From positions 870,001-934,000 of the forward strand of contig JAPPUL010000076.1 in NCBI GenBank assembly GCA_026874595.1: a stretch of 64,000 nucleotides of DNA. Direction: 5' to 3'. The notes beneath the pieces were generated by a model. That model worked only from the letters and a program-made list of their open reading frames with translations. It was not told where the DNA came from and made no database searches. Positions 9,101 through 18,823 of this stretch are shown here, one piece after another (position 1 is the stretch's first letter; each line of letters opens with the position of its first letter). Both the position numbers and the translations under genes were made by a program. The stretch comes from Sipunculus nudus (lineage: Eukaryota > Annelida > Sipuncula > Golfingiida > Sipunculidae).

Positions 9101-11212
9101 GTGGCACAAAAAGGCAAAGTAGACAAAAGAGGTGGTAGTTTCAAATGGATGCGAGAGAGTGATATAGCCATAGCAGCTGGCGTTGTAATAATAATAGGGA
9201 TGTTAATAATCCCGATACCAGCGTTTGTATTAGATTTTGCAATAGCACTAAACTTATCCTTGAGTCTTACCTTGCTATTAATAGTAATGTATTTGAAGAG
9301 GGGAGCAGAACTTAGCGTATTTCCGAGTTTACTTTTAATAACAACAGTATTCCGGCTTGCAATAAACGTATCCTCAACACGGTTAATATTGCTTGAAGGG
9401 AGGGGTTTTGAAGGAGAGATAATAAAAGCATTTGGAGATTTCGTAGTACAGAATAATTATATAGTGGGGATGATAATATTCTTAATACTTATTGCGGTGC
9501 AGTTCATAGTGATAATAAAAGGAGCAACGCGAGTATCTGAGGTAGCAGCACGGTTTACGTTAGATGCACTACCGGGCAAACAGATGAGTATAGACGCGGA
9601 TTTGAATGCGGGACTAATAACGGAGGGTGAGGCATTACGTCGTCGAAAGGAGGTACGAGAGGAGGTAGATTTTTATGGGGCAATGGACGGGGCAAGTAAG
9701 TTTGTGCAAGGGGACGTACGAGTTGGTCTTCTGATAACGATAATAAACATAGTGGGAGGGTTAATAGTAGGTACGACGTTGCAAGGGATGAGCTTATCAG
9801 AGTCATTTGATGTATTTTTCATACTGACGGTAGGAGATGGTCTATCGGCCCAAATACCGTCATTATTGATATCAACAGCGACAGGGATAATAGTTACGCG
9901 GTCGGTATCAGAGAGGAGTTTAGGAGATGATATAGGAAGACAACTTACATTAAAGCCTAAGGCGCTAATGGTAACAGGAGGTTTTGTATTATTGCTTGCA
10001 GTCTTACCGGGTTTTCCGAAGGCTCCTTTAATAGTGATAGGACTATTGTTACTATTACTTGGAATATTTATATATAGAAATATGGATGCCGAGGAGCGAG
10101 AAGAAAGGGGTGGTCCGGGTGCAGCAGATGGTGAAGATGGGAGATTAGGGCAACCTGAGAGCGTAGTAAATTTAATTAATGTAGAGCCAATAGAGGTAGA
10201 GATAGGTTTTAACTTGGTTCCCTTAGTAGATATAGAACAAGGAGGAGACATACTTGAGAGGGTCAAGCTAATAAGGAAGTCGTGTGCGTTGGATTTAGGT
10301 TTGGTGGTGCCGCCGATACGAATACGAGATAACATGAAATTGAAACCAAGCGACTATAATATAAAGATAAAGGGAGTACCTGTTGGAAAGGGTAGCCTTG
10401 AGGTTAAACGACTTTTAGCCATTCCGTCATACAAGACGAAAGAAGGGATAAGTGGCGATGAGACAATAGAGCCAGCATTTAAGACAAAAGCATATTGGAT
10501 AGATGAGCAGACCCGAGAGGAGGCAGAGAATTTACATTATAGTGTAGTTGACCCACCCTCAATAATAGCAACGCATCTAACAGAACTAATAAAACAAAAC
10601 TCAAGCGACATACTAGGAAGACAAGAGGTAAAACAGCTTCTTGACAGTGTAAAAGAAGATTATCCGGCAGTGGTAGAAGAAGCGCTTAAAGCAAGTAACA
10701 TAGGAGTGATACAGAAAGTACTTCAAAACTTATTAAAGGAACAAGTATCAGTTAGAAACATGGTAAGCATACTTGAAGTTATAGCAGACTATGGAGAGAA
10801 AGTTACAAACCTAGATGCCCTAACAGAATACGTAAGAGGGAAGCTGTCGAAACAGATATCGCATCAATACATAAGCGAAGACAATGTGATAAGGGGTTAT
10901 ACAGTAGATGCAGGACTAGATGACATGCTTGAAAAGTCGCTACAAGAGACAGAGAATGGCTTTGTATCAACCCTTGATATAGGAATAATAAATCGAATAA
11001 TAACCCAACTTATAAGTTATTATGAAGATACGACAAAAGCGGGTTATCAAATGATATTATTAAGTTCAAGCTCAACTCGAATGTTATTAAAGAAGCTAAC
11101 AGAAAGGAGCCTTCCAAACTTAGTGGTATTGTCATATAATGAGATAATAGCAGATGTAAAGTTCGAACAACTAGGGATATTAAAACTAGAGGAGATAGCA
11201 AGCCAGAAGTAA
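9101..11212 (+). CDS. flhA: Flagellar export gate protein FlhA
   Basis: FlhA is the nonameric export gate that docks chaperone-substrate complexes and uses the proton gradient. The N-terminal half has about eight membrane helices (20-325). The conserved FHIPEP-family loop is at about 143-165 (VSEVAARFTLDALPGKQM) and is followed by a charged segment with EALRRRKEV. From about 340 the soluble C-terminal domain follows a Gly-rich linker. The start codon is GTG with AGGAG about nine bases upstream. The length of 703 residues is normal. Confidence 0.96.
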   Translation: MAQKGKVDKRGGSFKWMRESDIAIAAGVVIIIGMLIIPIPAFVLDFAIALNLSLSLTLLLIVMYLKRGAELSVFPSLLLITTVFRLAINVSSTRLILLEGRGFEGEIIKAFGDFVVQNNYIVGMIIFLILIAVQFIVIIKGATRVSEVAARFTLDALPGKQMSIDADLNAGLITEGEALRRRKEVREEVDFYGAMDGASKFVQGDVRVGLLITIINIVGGLIVGTTLQGMSLSESFDVFFILTVGDGLSAQIPSLLISTATGIIVTRSVSERSLGDDIGRQLTLKPKALMVTGGFVLLLAVLPGFPKAPLIVIGLLLLLLGIFIYRNMDAEEREERGGPGAADGEDGRLGQPESVVNLINVEPIEVEIGFNLVPLVDIEQGGDILERVKLIRKSCALDLGLVVPPIRIRDNMKLKPSDYNIKIKGVPVGKGSLEVKRLLAIPSYKTKEGISGDETIEPAFKTKAYWIDEQTREEAENLHYSVVDPPSIIATHLTELIKQNSSDILGRQEVKQLLDSVKEDYPAVVEEALKASNIGVIQKVLQNLLKEQVSVRNMVSILEVIADYGEKVTNLDALTEYVRGKLSKQISHQYISEDNVIRGYTVDAGLDDMLEKSLQETENGFVSTLDIGIINRIITQLISYYEDTTKAGYQMILLSSSSTRMLLKKLTERSLPNLVVLSYNEIIADVKFEQLGILKLEEIASQK

Positions 11213-11289
11213 GTATTTGTAATAGTCTAAAATAAGTAAGGGAAAAAGAAAAAGGGAAAAAGAAAAAGGGAAAAAAGAGAGCAAGGAAG

Positions 11290-12609
11290 ATGAAATATAG
11301 GAAATACCGAGCAAGAAGTTTTCAAGAAGCAAAGCTTAAGATGTTGCTGGATGTAGGCCATCATGCCTACATAGTATCCCAAAAGCGTGTACGAGAGGGA
11401 GGTTTTTTAAGATTTTTGGGTAAACCCATGGTAGAGATAACAGTGGGGATAATGGATGAAAAAAAGCTACTTAACATAGGAAGAGCAAGAGATAGGGAAC
11501 AGGATAGTAGTAGTTTGTCAGATGGGTTTAATAGGGGTAGTGGAATTACAAAAGCGGGTGAGATGGGAGGAGATAGGAGTGTAGTTGAGGGGGAGAGGAG
11601 TGAAGTTAATAAAGTAGGAGAGAAGACACAAAAGCTTAGTGAAGAGCTTGAGCATATAAAGAGTTTGCTAGGATTAATTTTATCAAAAGGAGGTAAAAAT
11701 GGCGTAGGTAATGGGGTTTTAGAATTAGAAGAAAATGAAGTGTTAAAAGATGGCGGTTTAAAAGTTAAATCTAAAAGGGAAGAATCAGCTGTAAAGAAAG
11801 AAGTTAATAAATTATCTGGGGGTGGAGGAAGTAAGGAAGAGCTAATAAAGTTATTCATGAAGGATGAAGATTTTAATGATAACTTTATAAATGATATATG
11901 TTCGTTGTCTACAGTAAAAAGTATATTATCAGATGAGTCTAAGCTGAGCGTGATAAAGAGTAAGTTAAGAGAGCAACTGTCAGAAATAGTATCAACCTCA
12001 GATGGGATAGTATTAAAGGAAGGAAGAACGAATGTAATAGTGCTTGTGGGTCCAACAGGAGTAGGCAAAACGACAACCTTAGCAAAGCTTGCGGCATATT
12101 ATGGAGTATTCCAAAAGAAGAAGATAAAGCTTATCTCAATAGACACATATCGAGTGGGAGCGATTCAGCAATTGAAGTTATACGCAGACATAATGGACAT
12201 AGCATTTTCCAAGGTAAATAACGTAAGGGAATTTGAGCTTGAACTAAAGCTTGATAAATATGATGTAATATTGATAGACACAACAGGTCGAAGCCAAAGG
12301 AATGTTGAAGAGATAAAGGACATAAAGAAGTATTTGGATATAGTAGAGGATCGGCTGCAGGTATCATTAGTTATAAGTGCAACAACAAAATACATGGATT
12401 TAGTAGAAATACTAGATAAATTTGATATATTAAGTTACACTAATATAATAGTTACAAAATTAGATGAAACAAACACTCTAGGACAAGTAATAAGTGCAAT
12501 AAAGCCAAAGAATAGGAGTTTATCGTATGTGACCTTCGGACAAAGCGTTCCAGAGGATATAGAAGAGGGATCTAAAAACAAGATATTTGAGATGATATTG
12601 AAGGGATAA
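11290..12609 (+). CDS. flhF: Flagellar SRP-like GTPase FlhF
   Basis: FlhF is an SRP-type GTPase that sets flagellar position and number. Residues 1-60 form the basic B domain with KYRARSFQEAK. A low-complexity Glu/Lys/Gly-rich region spans about 70-185, followed by a short helical N domain. The G domain carries the P-loop GPTGVGKTT at 254-262, then DTYRVGA, DTTGRS and TKLDET. It precedes flhG, its usual regulator. The upstream spacer (11225-11289) is a purine-rich run with a repeated GGGAAAAAGAAAAA unit. Confidence 0.93.
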   Translation: MKYRKYRARSFQEAKLKMLLDVGHHAYIVSQKRVREGGFLRFLGKPMVEITVGIMDEKKLLNIGRARDREQDSSSLSDGFNRGSGITKAGEMGGDRSVVEGERSEVNKVGEKTQKLSEELEHIKSLLGLILSKGGKNGVGNGVLELEENEVLKDGGLKVKSKREESAVKKEVNKLSGGGGSKEELIKLFMKDEDFNDNFINDICSLSTVKSILSDESKLSVIKSKLREQLSEIVSTSDGIVLKEGRTNVIVLVGPTGVGKTTTLAKLAAYYGVFQKKKIKLISIDTYRVGAIQQLKLYADIMDIAFSKVNNVREFELELKLDKYDVILIDTTGRSQRNVEEIKDIKKYLDIVEDRLQVSLVISATTKYMDLVEILDKFDILSYTNIIVTKLDETNTLGQVISAIKPKNRSLSYVTFGQSVPEDIEEGSKNKIFEMILKG

Positions 12610-12648
12610 TAAATTTTATATAGGCTATTTTGATAGGTAATAAATAGA

Positions 12649-13515
12649 ATGGATCAAGCAGAAGCATTATTAAAGCTAATGAAGGAAGGCAAAAAGGATA
12701 TAGGTCAAAAGTCGCCACGATTTATAGCTATTGCAAGTGGTAAGGGAGGTGTAGGCAAGACAAATGTATCAACGAATGTGGCAATAGGAATGGCACAGAT
12801 GGGGCAAGAGGTTGTGGTAATGGATGCAGATTTAGGTCTTGCAAATGTAAATATAATGCTTGGCGTGATACCAAAATATAACTTATATAATGTACTTCGC
12901 GGACAAAAGAAGATACACGAAGTTTTGATAAAGACAGAGGATGGGATAAGCATAATAGCAGGGGCATCAGGCTTTAGTCAGCTTGCGAATTTAGATTCAG
13001 ATCAAAAGCTTGCGTTTATAAAAGAGCTTGGTTCATTAAGGTTTGCAGATGTAATATTCGTGGATACAGGAGCAGGCGTGTCAGACAACGTATTAAGTTT
13101 TGTATTGGCGGCAGATGAAATAATAATAGTAACGACTCCAGAGCCAACGGCAATAACAGATGCATATGGGATAATAAAGACTATAGCCTCACAAAAGGAT
13201 AAGGTAAAGATAAAGCTTATAATAAATCGAGTACATAGTTCAGTAGAAGGTAATCGGGTTGCAAATAGGATAACGGATATAGCAAGTCAGTTTCTGGATG
13301 TTGATATAGAAAATTTAGGATATATATACGAAGATGCAGTAGTGCCTAAGGCGGTTATAAAGCAAAGGCCTTTTTATGTAATAGAGCCTAATAGCAAGGC
13401 CTCAAAATGCATAAGGGAAATAACGAAGAAGCTTATGAATGAGGCACAAAAAGTAGAGAGTAAAGGGATGACGTCGTTTTTGTATAACTTTTTCAAAGGC
13501 AGTAAAAATAAATAG
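12649..13515 (+). CDS. flhG: MinD-like ATPase FlhG (FleN/YlxH)
   Basis: FlhG is a MinD/ParA-type ATPase that restrains FlhF and so limits flagellar number. The deviant Walker A motif SGKGGVGKT (residues 30-38) carries the signature lysine at 32. The switch regions DADLGLANVN and VDTGAGVS follow. The length of 288 residues is usual. A C-terminal amphipathic tail (FLYNFFKG) could contact the membrane. It follows flhF after 39 bases. Confidence 0.92.
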   Translation: MDQAEALLKLMKEGKKDIGQKSPRFIAIASGKGGVGKTNVSTNVAIGMAQMGQEVVVMDADLGLANVNIMLGVIPKYNLYNVLRGQKKIHEVLIKTEDGISIIAGASGFSQLANLDSDQKLAFIKELGSLRFADVIFVDTGAGVSDNVLSFVLAADEIIIVTTPEPTAITDAYGIIKTIASQKDKVKIKLIINRVHSSVEGNRVANRITDIASQFLDVDIENLGYIYEDAVVPKAVIKQRPFYVIEPNSKASKCIREITKKLMNEAQKVESKGMTSFLYNFFKGSKNK

Positions 13516-13588
13516 TACAGGAGTTTAGAGGATAATGCAGCTAAATTGTTTAAATTTTATATGTGTTTATAGATAAGGAAGGCATAAT

Positions 13589-14422
13589 ATGTTTGAACAA
13601 GAGGATACAAGAGAGTCTCAAGGGCTTGATACCGCTGGTCAAGAGGATAGAATATCGTTCTCACAAGAGGGGCAAACAAAAGAGGGGCAAACAAAAGAGG
13701 GGCAAACAAAAGAGGGGCAAACAAAAGAGGGCAAGTTGCAAGAGGGCAGCGGTGTAGAGCTAGGGAGTCATATGGATAAAGGGCTTAATGTAGAAAAAGA
13801 AGAAAAAGAAGAAAAAGATAAGGGAGTAAATAATTCTTCAGATGCTTTTGGTGTAGATGATGATTTTGTAGTGGGCGGAAGTGATATAGTAGATAAAGAG
13901 AATTTGTCTTTTGAAGAGAGGTATACTAAGTTGAAGGAGGAGAATCCTTATCTAATGCGGATAGGGTTATGGTTTGGGGGGATTGCTTCTTTATTATCGT
14001 TTGTGGTAGGGCTTATAAGTGGGATAGAGGTCTTGACAATAGTTATAAGGTTCTTGATGGTGTTTGTGTTTTTCTTTGTATTTGGGATTTTAGTATATCT
14101 TTTGTTAAAATACCTAATACCGGAGATATTTGAATTAGTAGAAGGCTTAAGGGAGGGAGGAGGAAGTATGCTTTTGGAGGAGGGAGAGGATTTGGGAGGG
14201 ACAATAGATTATACAATTGATGAGGGAAGCGAGTCTTTATCTAGTGATGTAGAATCAGATGCAGATGGTTTTGTAGGTGGGGGTGATGAGGGAGAAGATT
14301 TCAAAATTAGAGAAGGTAGAGGTTTAGATATAAGTTCTGGGACAAAACGGGAAGATATGCTAATCCCGGATGATCCGGAGTTATTGGCAAAAGCGGTAAA
14401 GACGGCAATGAATGATGAGTAA
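13589..14422 (+). CDS. Fla-operon membrane protein of unknown function
   Basis: I do not recognise a family. The 277-residue protein has a hydrophilic N-terminal third with four Gly-Gln-Thr-Lys-Glu repeats (residues 27-46) and an acidic Glu/Lys stretch. Two membrane helices lie at about 129-147 and 150-174, and an acidic Gly-rich tail follows. A membrane protein of unknown function between flhG and the sigma factor gene also occurs in other spirochaete fla operons, so a motility role is plausible. The ATG follows GGAAGG. The Glu/Gly-rich ends look fast-evolving. Confidence 0.7.
   Translation: MFEQEDTRESQGLDTAGQEDRISFSQEGQTKEGQTKEGQTKEGQTKEGKLQEGSGVELGSHMDKGLNVEKEEKEEKDKGVNNSSDAFGVDDDFVVGGSDIVDKENLSFEERYTKLKEENPYLMRIGLWFGGIASLLSFVVGLISGIEVLTIVIRFLMVFVFFFVFGILVYLLLKYLIPEIFELVEGLREGGGSMLLEEGEDLGGTIDYTIDEGSESLSSDVESDADGFVGGGDEGEDFKIREGRGLDISSGTKREDMLIPDDPELLAKAVKTAMNDE
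13667..13726 (+). repeat. Four perfect copies of a 15-bp in-frame tandem repeat
   Basis: The unit GAGGGGCAAACAAAA occurs four times in a row and a partial copy follows. Each unit encodes five residues (Glu-Gly-Gln-Thr-Lys in register), so changes in copy number would alter protein length without shifting the frame. Confidence 0.9.
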
Positions 14423-14551
14423 AAGGGGATGAGTAAAAGGGGATGAGTAAAAGAGAAGGTACCTTATTCAGTGTTATTGGTAATGGCAAGAGTGAGGATA
14501 GAAGATATGGCAATAAGATTTGTTAGACTGGTAAAATAGGGGGATAAATCA

Positions 14552-15331
14552 GTGATACAAAATAAGTCTGAGGAAGTATTGTGGGCGGAGTATAAGAGTA
14601 CAAAGGAGGGGTGGATAAGGGAAGCATTTATAGTCCAATATGCACCTTTAGTAAAGTATGTAGCAGGCAAGATAGCAATGGGAATGCCTCAGAATATAGA
14701 ATTTGGCGATTTGGTAGGATATGGAACATTTGGATTATTAGATGCGATAGAGAAGTTTGACCCATCCCGTAATATAAAGTTCAAGACATACGCAGTAACG
14801 CGGATAAGAGGGGCAATATACGATGAGCTTAGGTCAATAGATTGGGTGCCGCGGTCAATAAGGCAAAAGGCAAAAGAGATAGAGTTAATAGTAGGGAATC
14901 TGGAGAACAAATTAGGCAGGCCTGTAACTGATGAGGAGATAGCGGAGCAATTGGGAGTACCACTTGATGATTTTCATCAGACACTGGTAAAGATATGTGG
15001 AGCATCGTTAATATCGATAAATGACGCATGGTCTTTAGGGGATGATAATGACAAGTTATCAATAGTGGAAACGATAGAAAGTCCAAAGTCCTTAAATCCT
15101 GATGTAATGGTGGAAAAGGAAGAGATAAAGGACTTAATAGTAAAGATAATAGAGGACTTACCAGACAAAGAGAAAAAGGTATTAATATTATATTATTATG
15201 AAGATTTAACGTTGAAGGAGATAGGTGAGATATTGAGTGTAACAGAATCTCGGGTATCACAATTACATACTAAGGCGATAATAAGGTTAAAAAGCAAGTT
15301 AAATCATATAAGAGCGAGTTTACAGGCTTAA
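14552..15331 (+). CDS. fliA: Flagellar sigma factor FliA/WhiG (sigma-28)
   Basis: This is an alternative sigma factor for late flagellar and chemotaxis genes. Region 2 contains [19 protein letters not shown] and [15 protein letters not shown], the family signature. Region 3 includes [11 protein letters not shown], and region 4 carries the helix-turn-helix [19 protein letters not shown]. The start is GTG with GGGGGA upstream. The length of 259 residues is normal for sigma-28. No anti-sigma gene (flgM) was seen nearby. Confidence 0.93.
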   Translation: MIQNKSEEVLWAEYKSTKEGWIREAFIVQYAPLVKYVAGKIAMGMPQNIEFGDLVGYGTFGLLDAIEKFDPSRNIKFKTYAVTRIRGAIYDELRSIDWVPRSIRQKAKEIELIVGNLENKLGRPVTDEEIAEQLGVPLDDFHQTLVKICGASLISINDAWSLGDDNDKLSIVETIESPKSLNPDVMVEKEEIKDLIVKIIEDLPDKEKKVLILYYYEDLTLKEIGEILSVTESRVSQLHTKAIIRLKSKLNHIRASLQA

Positions 15332-15373
15332 AAAAAAATTTGTTTGGAAAGGTATAATGTGGGGGTAAAAAGG

Positions 15374-17416
15374 ATGGCATCTATAGATGATTTGAAGAGT
15401 AAGCTTACAGTAGAGGATGTGAGGCTTGATGGGGGGGTAGAGAGTGAGCAAGAGGCGGTAGAGTTTAAAGGAGAGAGGATGGAAGATGTACTTGAGGAGG
15501 CATCAAGCTATTTTGGAGAAGAGATAATAAATCTTGACTATGATGTTTTAGATAAACCACGTAAGGGGATATTTGGAATACTAAAAAGGCCTTATAAAGT
15601 TAAAGTATGGGTAAGCACAAAAGAAGAAGTTGTAGAGGGAGATATGGGGGAAGGGCTTGGGCAGGGGATGGGTATTGATAAAGATGTTGATTCCCAAATA
15701 GGAGAGGCTGGGTATGCTGATTATGATATTGTTCCAGGAGAGGGGATAAATGAAGGATTAGTAAGGAGTAAAGGAGTTGAGAAGAGTTTAGGATTTAGTA
15801 TAACGGTAAGGCGTGCGGGTATATTTTTGAATGTGGAGAAAGGATCAGATGGAGTGACAGAAGGAGTTATTCAAGAAGAGCTTTCAAAACGTAATATAAA
15901 AGAGTATGATATAAAAGAGGTAAGAGCATCTCTAAAGAGCTTAAGAGATAAAGCTGTAAAGATAGGGGAGTGGAGAGAGAACAAGGATTTTGATAGTAAA
16001 GCTACATTAACAATATCCCAAGACAAACAGAAAGCCTATATAAATGTGCGAGCGCCCTTGCTTGCAGGCCGTGAGCTTGAAAAGGAAGAGATATATAAGC
16101 TTTTAGAAGAAGAAGGTGTAAGATACGGGATAAAAGATGATAGGATAGAGGAGATATTGCGAGAGGGGCTTTATAATCAGTTGGTGGTTGTTGCGGAGGG
16201 GAAGGCGGTAAAACATGGTAGTAATGCGCGTATAGAATATAAATTCAAGACAGAGCAAGAGGGGTATAGTTTTGAGGAGCATGGTAGTACGGGGAAAGTA
16301 GATTATAAAAAGCTTGACTTGTTAGAAAACGTAGTAGCGGGACAAGTGCTTGCAGAGAAGGTTCCAGCGGAGCGAGGGGAGAGGGGGAAGACGGTGTTTA
16401 ACGAGGATGTTGAGTGTAACGATGGAGAAGATATAGAGATGGAGATAGGTGAAAATGTAAGTTACTCGGGAGACATGTTAACTGTAAGGTCAGACAGATC
16501 GGGGCGGGCGGTGTTGAAAGGAGGGGTTATATGTGTAGAAGAGGTGTATTACGTAGAAAAGGATGTGGATTTGACGACAGGGAATATAGTATTTCTAGGA
16601 ACGGTAATAGTAAAGGGTAGTGTAAGGGATGGATTTAGTGTAAAGGCGGCAGGGAATATAGAAGTGAGTGGAAGTGTTGGGGGATCAGATCTTGAGGCAG
16701 ACGGAGAGATAATAGTCTCCCAAGGGATACTAGGAAAGGATCGCGGTTCTATAAAAGCGGGGAGTAATGTATTTGCAAAATTTATAGAGAATGCTCGTGT
16801 ATATTCGGGAAACGATGTAATAGTTAAAGAGGAGATATTACATAGTAATGTAGATGGGTGTGGGAGGGTTATATGTAGTGGTAAGAAGGGAGCGATAGTG
16901 GGAGGTCAAATACGTGCGGGTTATACGATAAATGCGAAAACGCTTGGGTCTCCTGCGTATACGCAGACAAATCTTGAAGCAGGGCTTGATCCAAAATCTA
17001 AAGATAAGCTTCTAAATCTAGAAGAAGAGTTAGATAATACAAATAAGCAGCTTGAGAAGGTAGTACTAAACATAGAAACTTTAACAAAACGCAAAGCAAT
17101 AAATGCCTTAAACGAGGGTGGAGATATAATGTTAAATCGGCTTGATAATGCAAGGCATGAGCTTGAACTTCAATTAGAAGAAATAAAAGAAGACATAGAA
17201 GAGCTAACAGACTACCTATCGGGGTTCCCAAATCACGGTAAGATATCAGGTCGTATTACAATACATCCTGGAGTATATGTAAATATAAAGAATGCGACAT
17301 TGTTAGTAAGGAACGAGTTTAAACATATAACCTTTGTAAATGAGAATGATTTAATAAAGCCGATAAAGTATGAAGGAGTTGAAGGAGTTGCAGGAGTTGC
17401 AGGAGAGGAGAGCTAG
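15374..17416 (+). CDS. fapA: FapA/DUF342 family protein with Jag-N domain
   Basis: The N-terminal part (about residues 20-75) resembles a Jag-N domain (EEASSYFGEEIINLDYDVLD followed by a KGIFGI segment). The bulk is a DUF342/FapA region whose right-handed beta-helix shows repeated Gly-Val-Gly strands (about 370-540). A coiled coil (about 545-620) and a short beta end follow. FapA proteins are tied to flagellar assembly or polar localisation. I chose the ATG at 15374 with GGGGG upstream; an in-frame GTG at 15359 and TTG at 15344 are alternatives. Confidence 0.82.
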   Translation: MASIDDLKSKLTVEDVRLDGGVESEQEAVEFKGERMEDVLEEASSYFGEEIINLDYDVLDKPRKGIFGILKRPYKVKVWVSTKEEVVEGDMGEGLGQGMGIDKDVDSQIGEAGYADYDIVPGEGINEGLVRSKGVEKSLGFSITVRRAGIFLNVEKGSDGVTEGVIQEELSKRNIKEYDIKEVRASLKSLRDKAVKIGEWRENKDFDSKATLTISQDKQKAYINVRAPLLAGRELEKEEIYKLLEEEGVRYGIKDDRIEEILREGLYNQLVVVAEGKAVKHGSNARIEYKFKTEQEGYSFEEHGSTGKVDYKKLDLLENVVAGQVLAEKVPAERGERGKTVFNEDVECNDGEDIEMEIGENVSYSGDMLTVRSDRSGRAVLKGGVICVEEVYYVEKDVDLTTGNIVFLGTVIVKGSVRDGFSVKAAGNIEVSGSVGGSDLEADGEIIVSQGILGKDRGSIKAGSNVFAKFIENARVYSGNDVIVKEEILHSNVDGCGRVICSGKKGAIVGGQIRAGYTINAKTLGSPAYTQTNLEAGLDPKSKDKLLNLEEELDNTNKQLEKVVLNIETLTKRKAINALNEGGDIMLNRLDNARHELELQLEEIKEDIEELTDYLSGFPNHGKISGRITIHPGVYVNIKNATLLVRNEFKHITFVNENDLIKPIKYEGVEGVAGVAGEES

Positions 17417-17451
17417 ATGGTTTTTAGTAATATAATTAATGGAGAGCTAAA

Positions 17452-18207
17452 GTGATAGACGGGATATTATTTGTAATGCTAGTAATAAACTTTGCAATAA
17501 CGATAACGTTATATATAAGATATGCGAGTATGAAGCGAGAGCGAGCAGAATATGACGTAAGGGATGAGATAAACGAGGTAATATCAAAATTTAATAAAGG
17601 AGCAGATATAAACATAGGGATATTGGAAGATAGGATAAAGAAGGCTGAGGATATTGTAAAGAGACAAGAACTTTTAGCAAGTCAAGGCATTGAGAATAAA
17701 ACTAATATATTAGATGATAAATACAATCAACAAATAAAGCGGCCACTAAAGCCTAAAGGAGATGTAGAATTTGGGATGAGACTTCTTAGGGATGTAAAAC
17801 GTGCAAAGGGGCTGTATGGGCTAGATATGCGGGAAGGAGGTGGTGAGGAGGAGAAGAAAGTGGGGATGAAATCACATATAGAGAAGGCATATTTAACTAA
17901 TCATAAACCCCTTGAACGGGAAGCGGGTTTAAAAGGTGGTTTAGATGGTTTAAAAGATGGTTCTGAGCAAATATTAGTAGAGCCTAAAAATCTTGGTAAA
18001 TCAAGAGAATATAAAAATCGCCAAGCACAAGATAGTGTTTCTTATGCGGGTGATTATAGTAATGGAAGTAATGCAAAGAAAGCTAATATGATAGCCAAAT
18101 GCATAGGAGAGGGTAAAACTCATAATGAGATAGCAAACGAGCTTGGGCTAAGTCTTGGGGAGATACAGCTTTTCACAAAACTAATAAGACAAAAGATATT
18201 AGGCTAA
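17452..18207 (+). CDS. Membrane-anchored protein with C-terminal DUF6115-like HTH
   Basis: The 251-residue protein has an N-terminal membrane helix (about 2-22), a coiled-coil-like charged segment (25-85) and a low-complexity middle. The C-terminal helix-turn-helix-like motif HNEIANELGLSLGEIQLF is like that of DUF6115 proteins found at the end of fla operons. The start is GTG, with GGAGAG upstream. The role is unknown; an anchored regulator or structural protein of motility is an inference from position. Confidence 0.65.
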   Translation: MIDGILFVMLVINFAITITLYIRYASMKRERAEYDVRDEINEVISKFNKGADINIGILEDRIKKAEDIVKRQELLASQGIENKTNILDDKYNQQIKRPLKPKGDVEFGMRLLRDVKRAKGLYGLDMREGGGEEEKKVGMKSHIEKAYLTNHKPLEREAGLKGGLDGLKDGSEQILVEPKNLGKSREYKNRQAQDSVSYAGDYSNGSNAKKANMIAKCIGEGKTHNEIANELGLSLGEIQLFTKLIRQKILG

Positions 18208-18220
18208 TGTTAAGTATTTT

Positions 18221-18823
18221 ATGCAGAGTGTTAATTTATTAGATACAAATGTAGAAAGTGTAGTAAATAACTGTATTGAGGCGCTAGAAGAAGGGAAAGT
18301 AATAGTTATTCCAACAGATACAATATATGGCCTATCGTCAGACTACTTTAATAAAGCCGCAAGAGATAAGATATCTATTATAAAGTCTCGTCCATTGACT
18401 AAAAGCTATATAATTCTTGTAGAAGATATAGCTGCCCTGCTTAAGGTCTCAAAACAAGTCATATCAAAAGAAATACAGGATTTATTACCAGCACCACTTA
18501 CACTAGTTATTGAAAATGCCTATTCTAATTTATATAATGAAAAGACAATAGCAGTTAGAATACCAAGCAATTCATTTTTGACTGAACTTTTAAGAGAGTT
18601 TGGCAAACCGATAATATCAACAAGTTTCAATTATAATCGAGAAAGTATAAAGGAAGCGGTAGAAGAGGATTATGCAGGACAAATTGATTTATGCGTGATA
18701 AAGGATGATATTCGTCTACAAGAAGGGAAAGCCTCAACAATATTAGACATATCAAAAAGGCCATATAAAATACTAAGGCAAGGCAAGTACCAAGTCCCAC
18801 AGAAGCTACTAAAGTCAGATTAA
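18221..18823 (+). CDS. tsaC: L-threonylcarbamoyladenylate synthase (TsaC/Sua5 family)
   Basis: This enzyme makes threonylcarbamoyl-AMP for the tRNA t6A modification. The YrdC fold is marked by KVIVIPTDTIYGLSSD near the N-terminus, by KSRPLTKSYI and by RIPSNSFLTELL with PIISTSFN. At 200 residues it is the short TsaC type without the Sua5 C-terminal domain. It closes the + strand run and overlaps the end of the opposing gene by 9 bases, so transcription converges here. Confidence 0.88.
   Translation: MQSVNLLDTNVESVVNNCIEALEEGKVIVIPTDTIYGLSSDYFNKAARDKISIIKSRPLTKSYIILVEDIAALLKVSKQVISKEIQDLLPAPLTLVIENAYSNLYNEKTIAVRIPSNSFLTELLREFGKPIISTSFNYNRESIKEAVEEDYAGQIDLCVIKDDIRLQEGKASTILDISKRPYKILRQGKYQVPQKLLKSD

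Noticed and set aside
13563-13757. Overlapping frame with Lys-Arg-Gly-Lys-Gln repeats
   Set aside because: It is the shadow of the 15-bp repeat in the real gene at 13589, has no good ribosome site and stops early.
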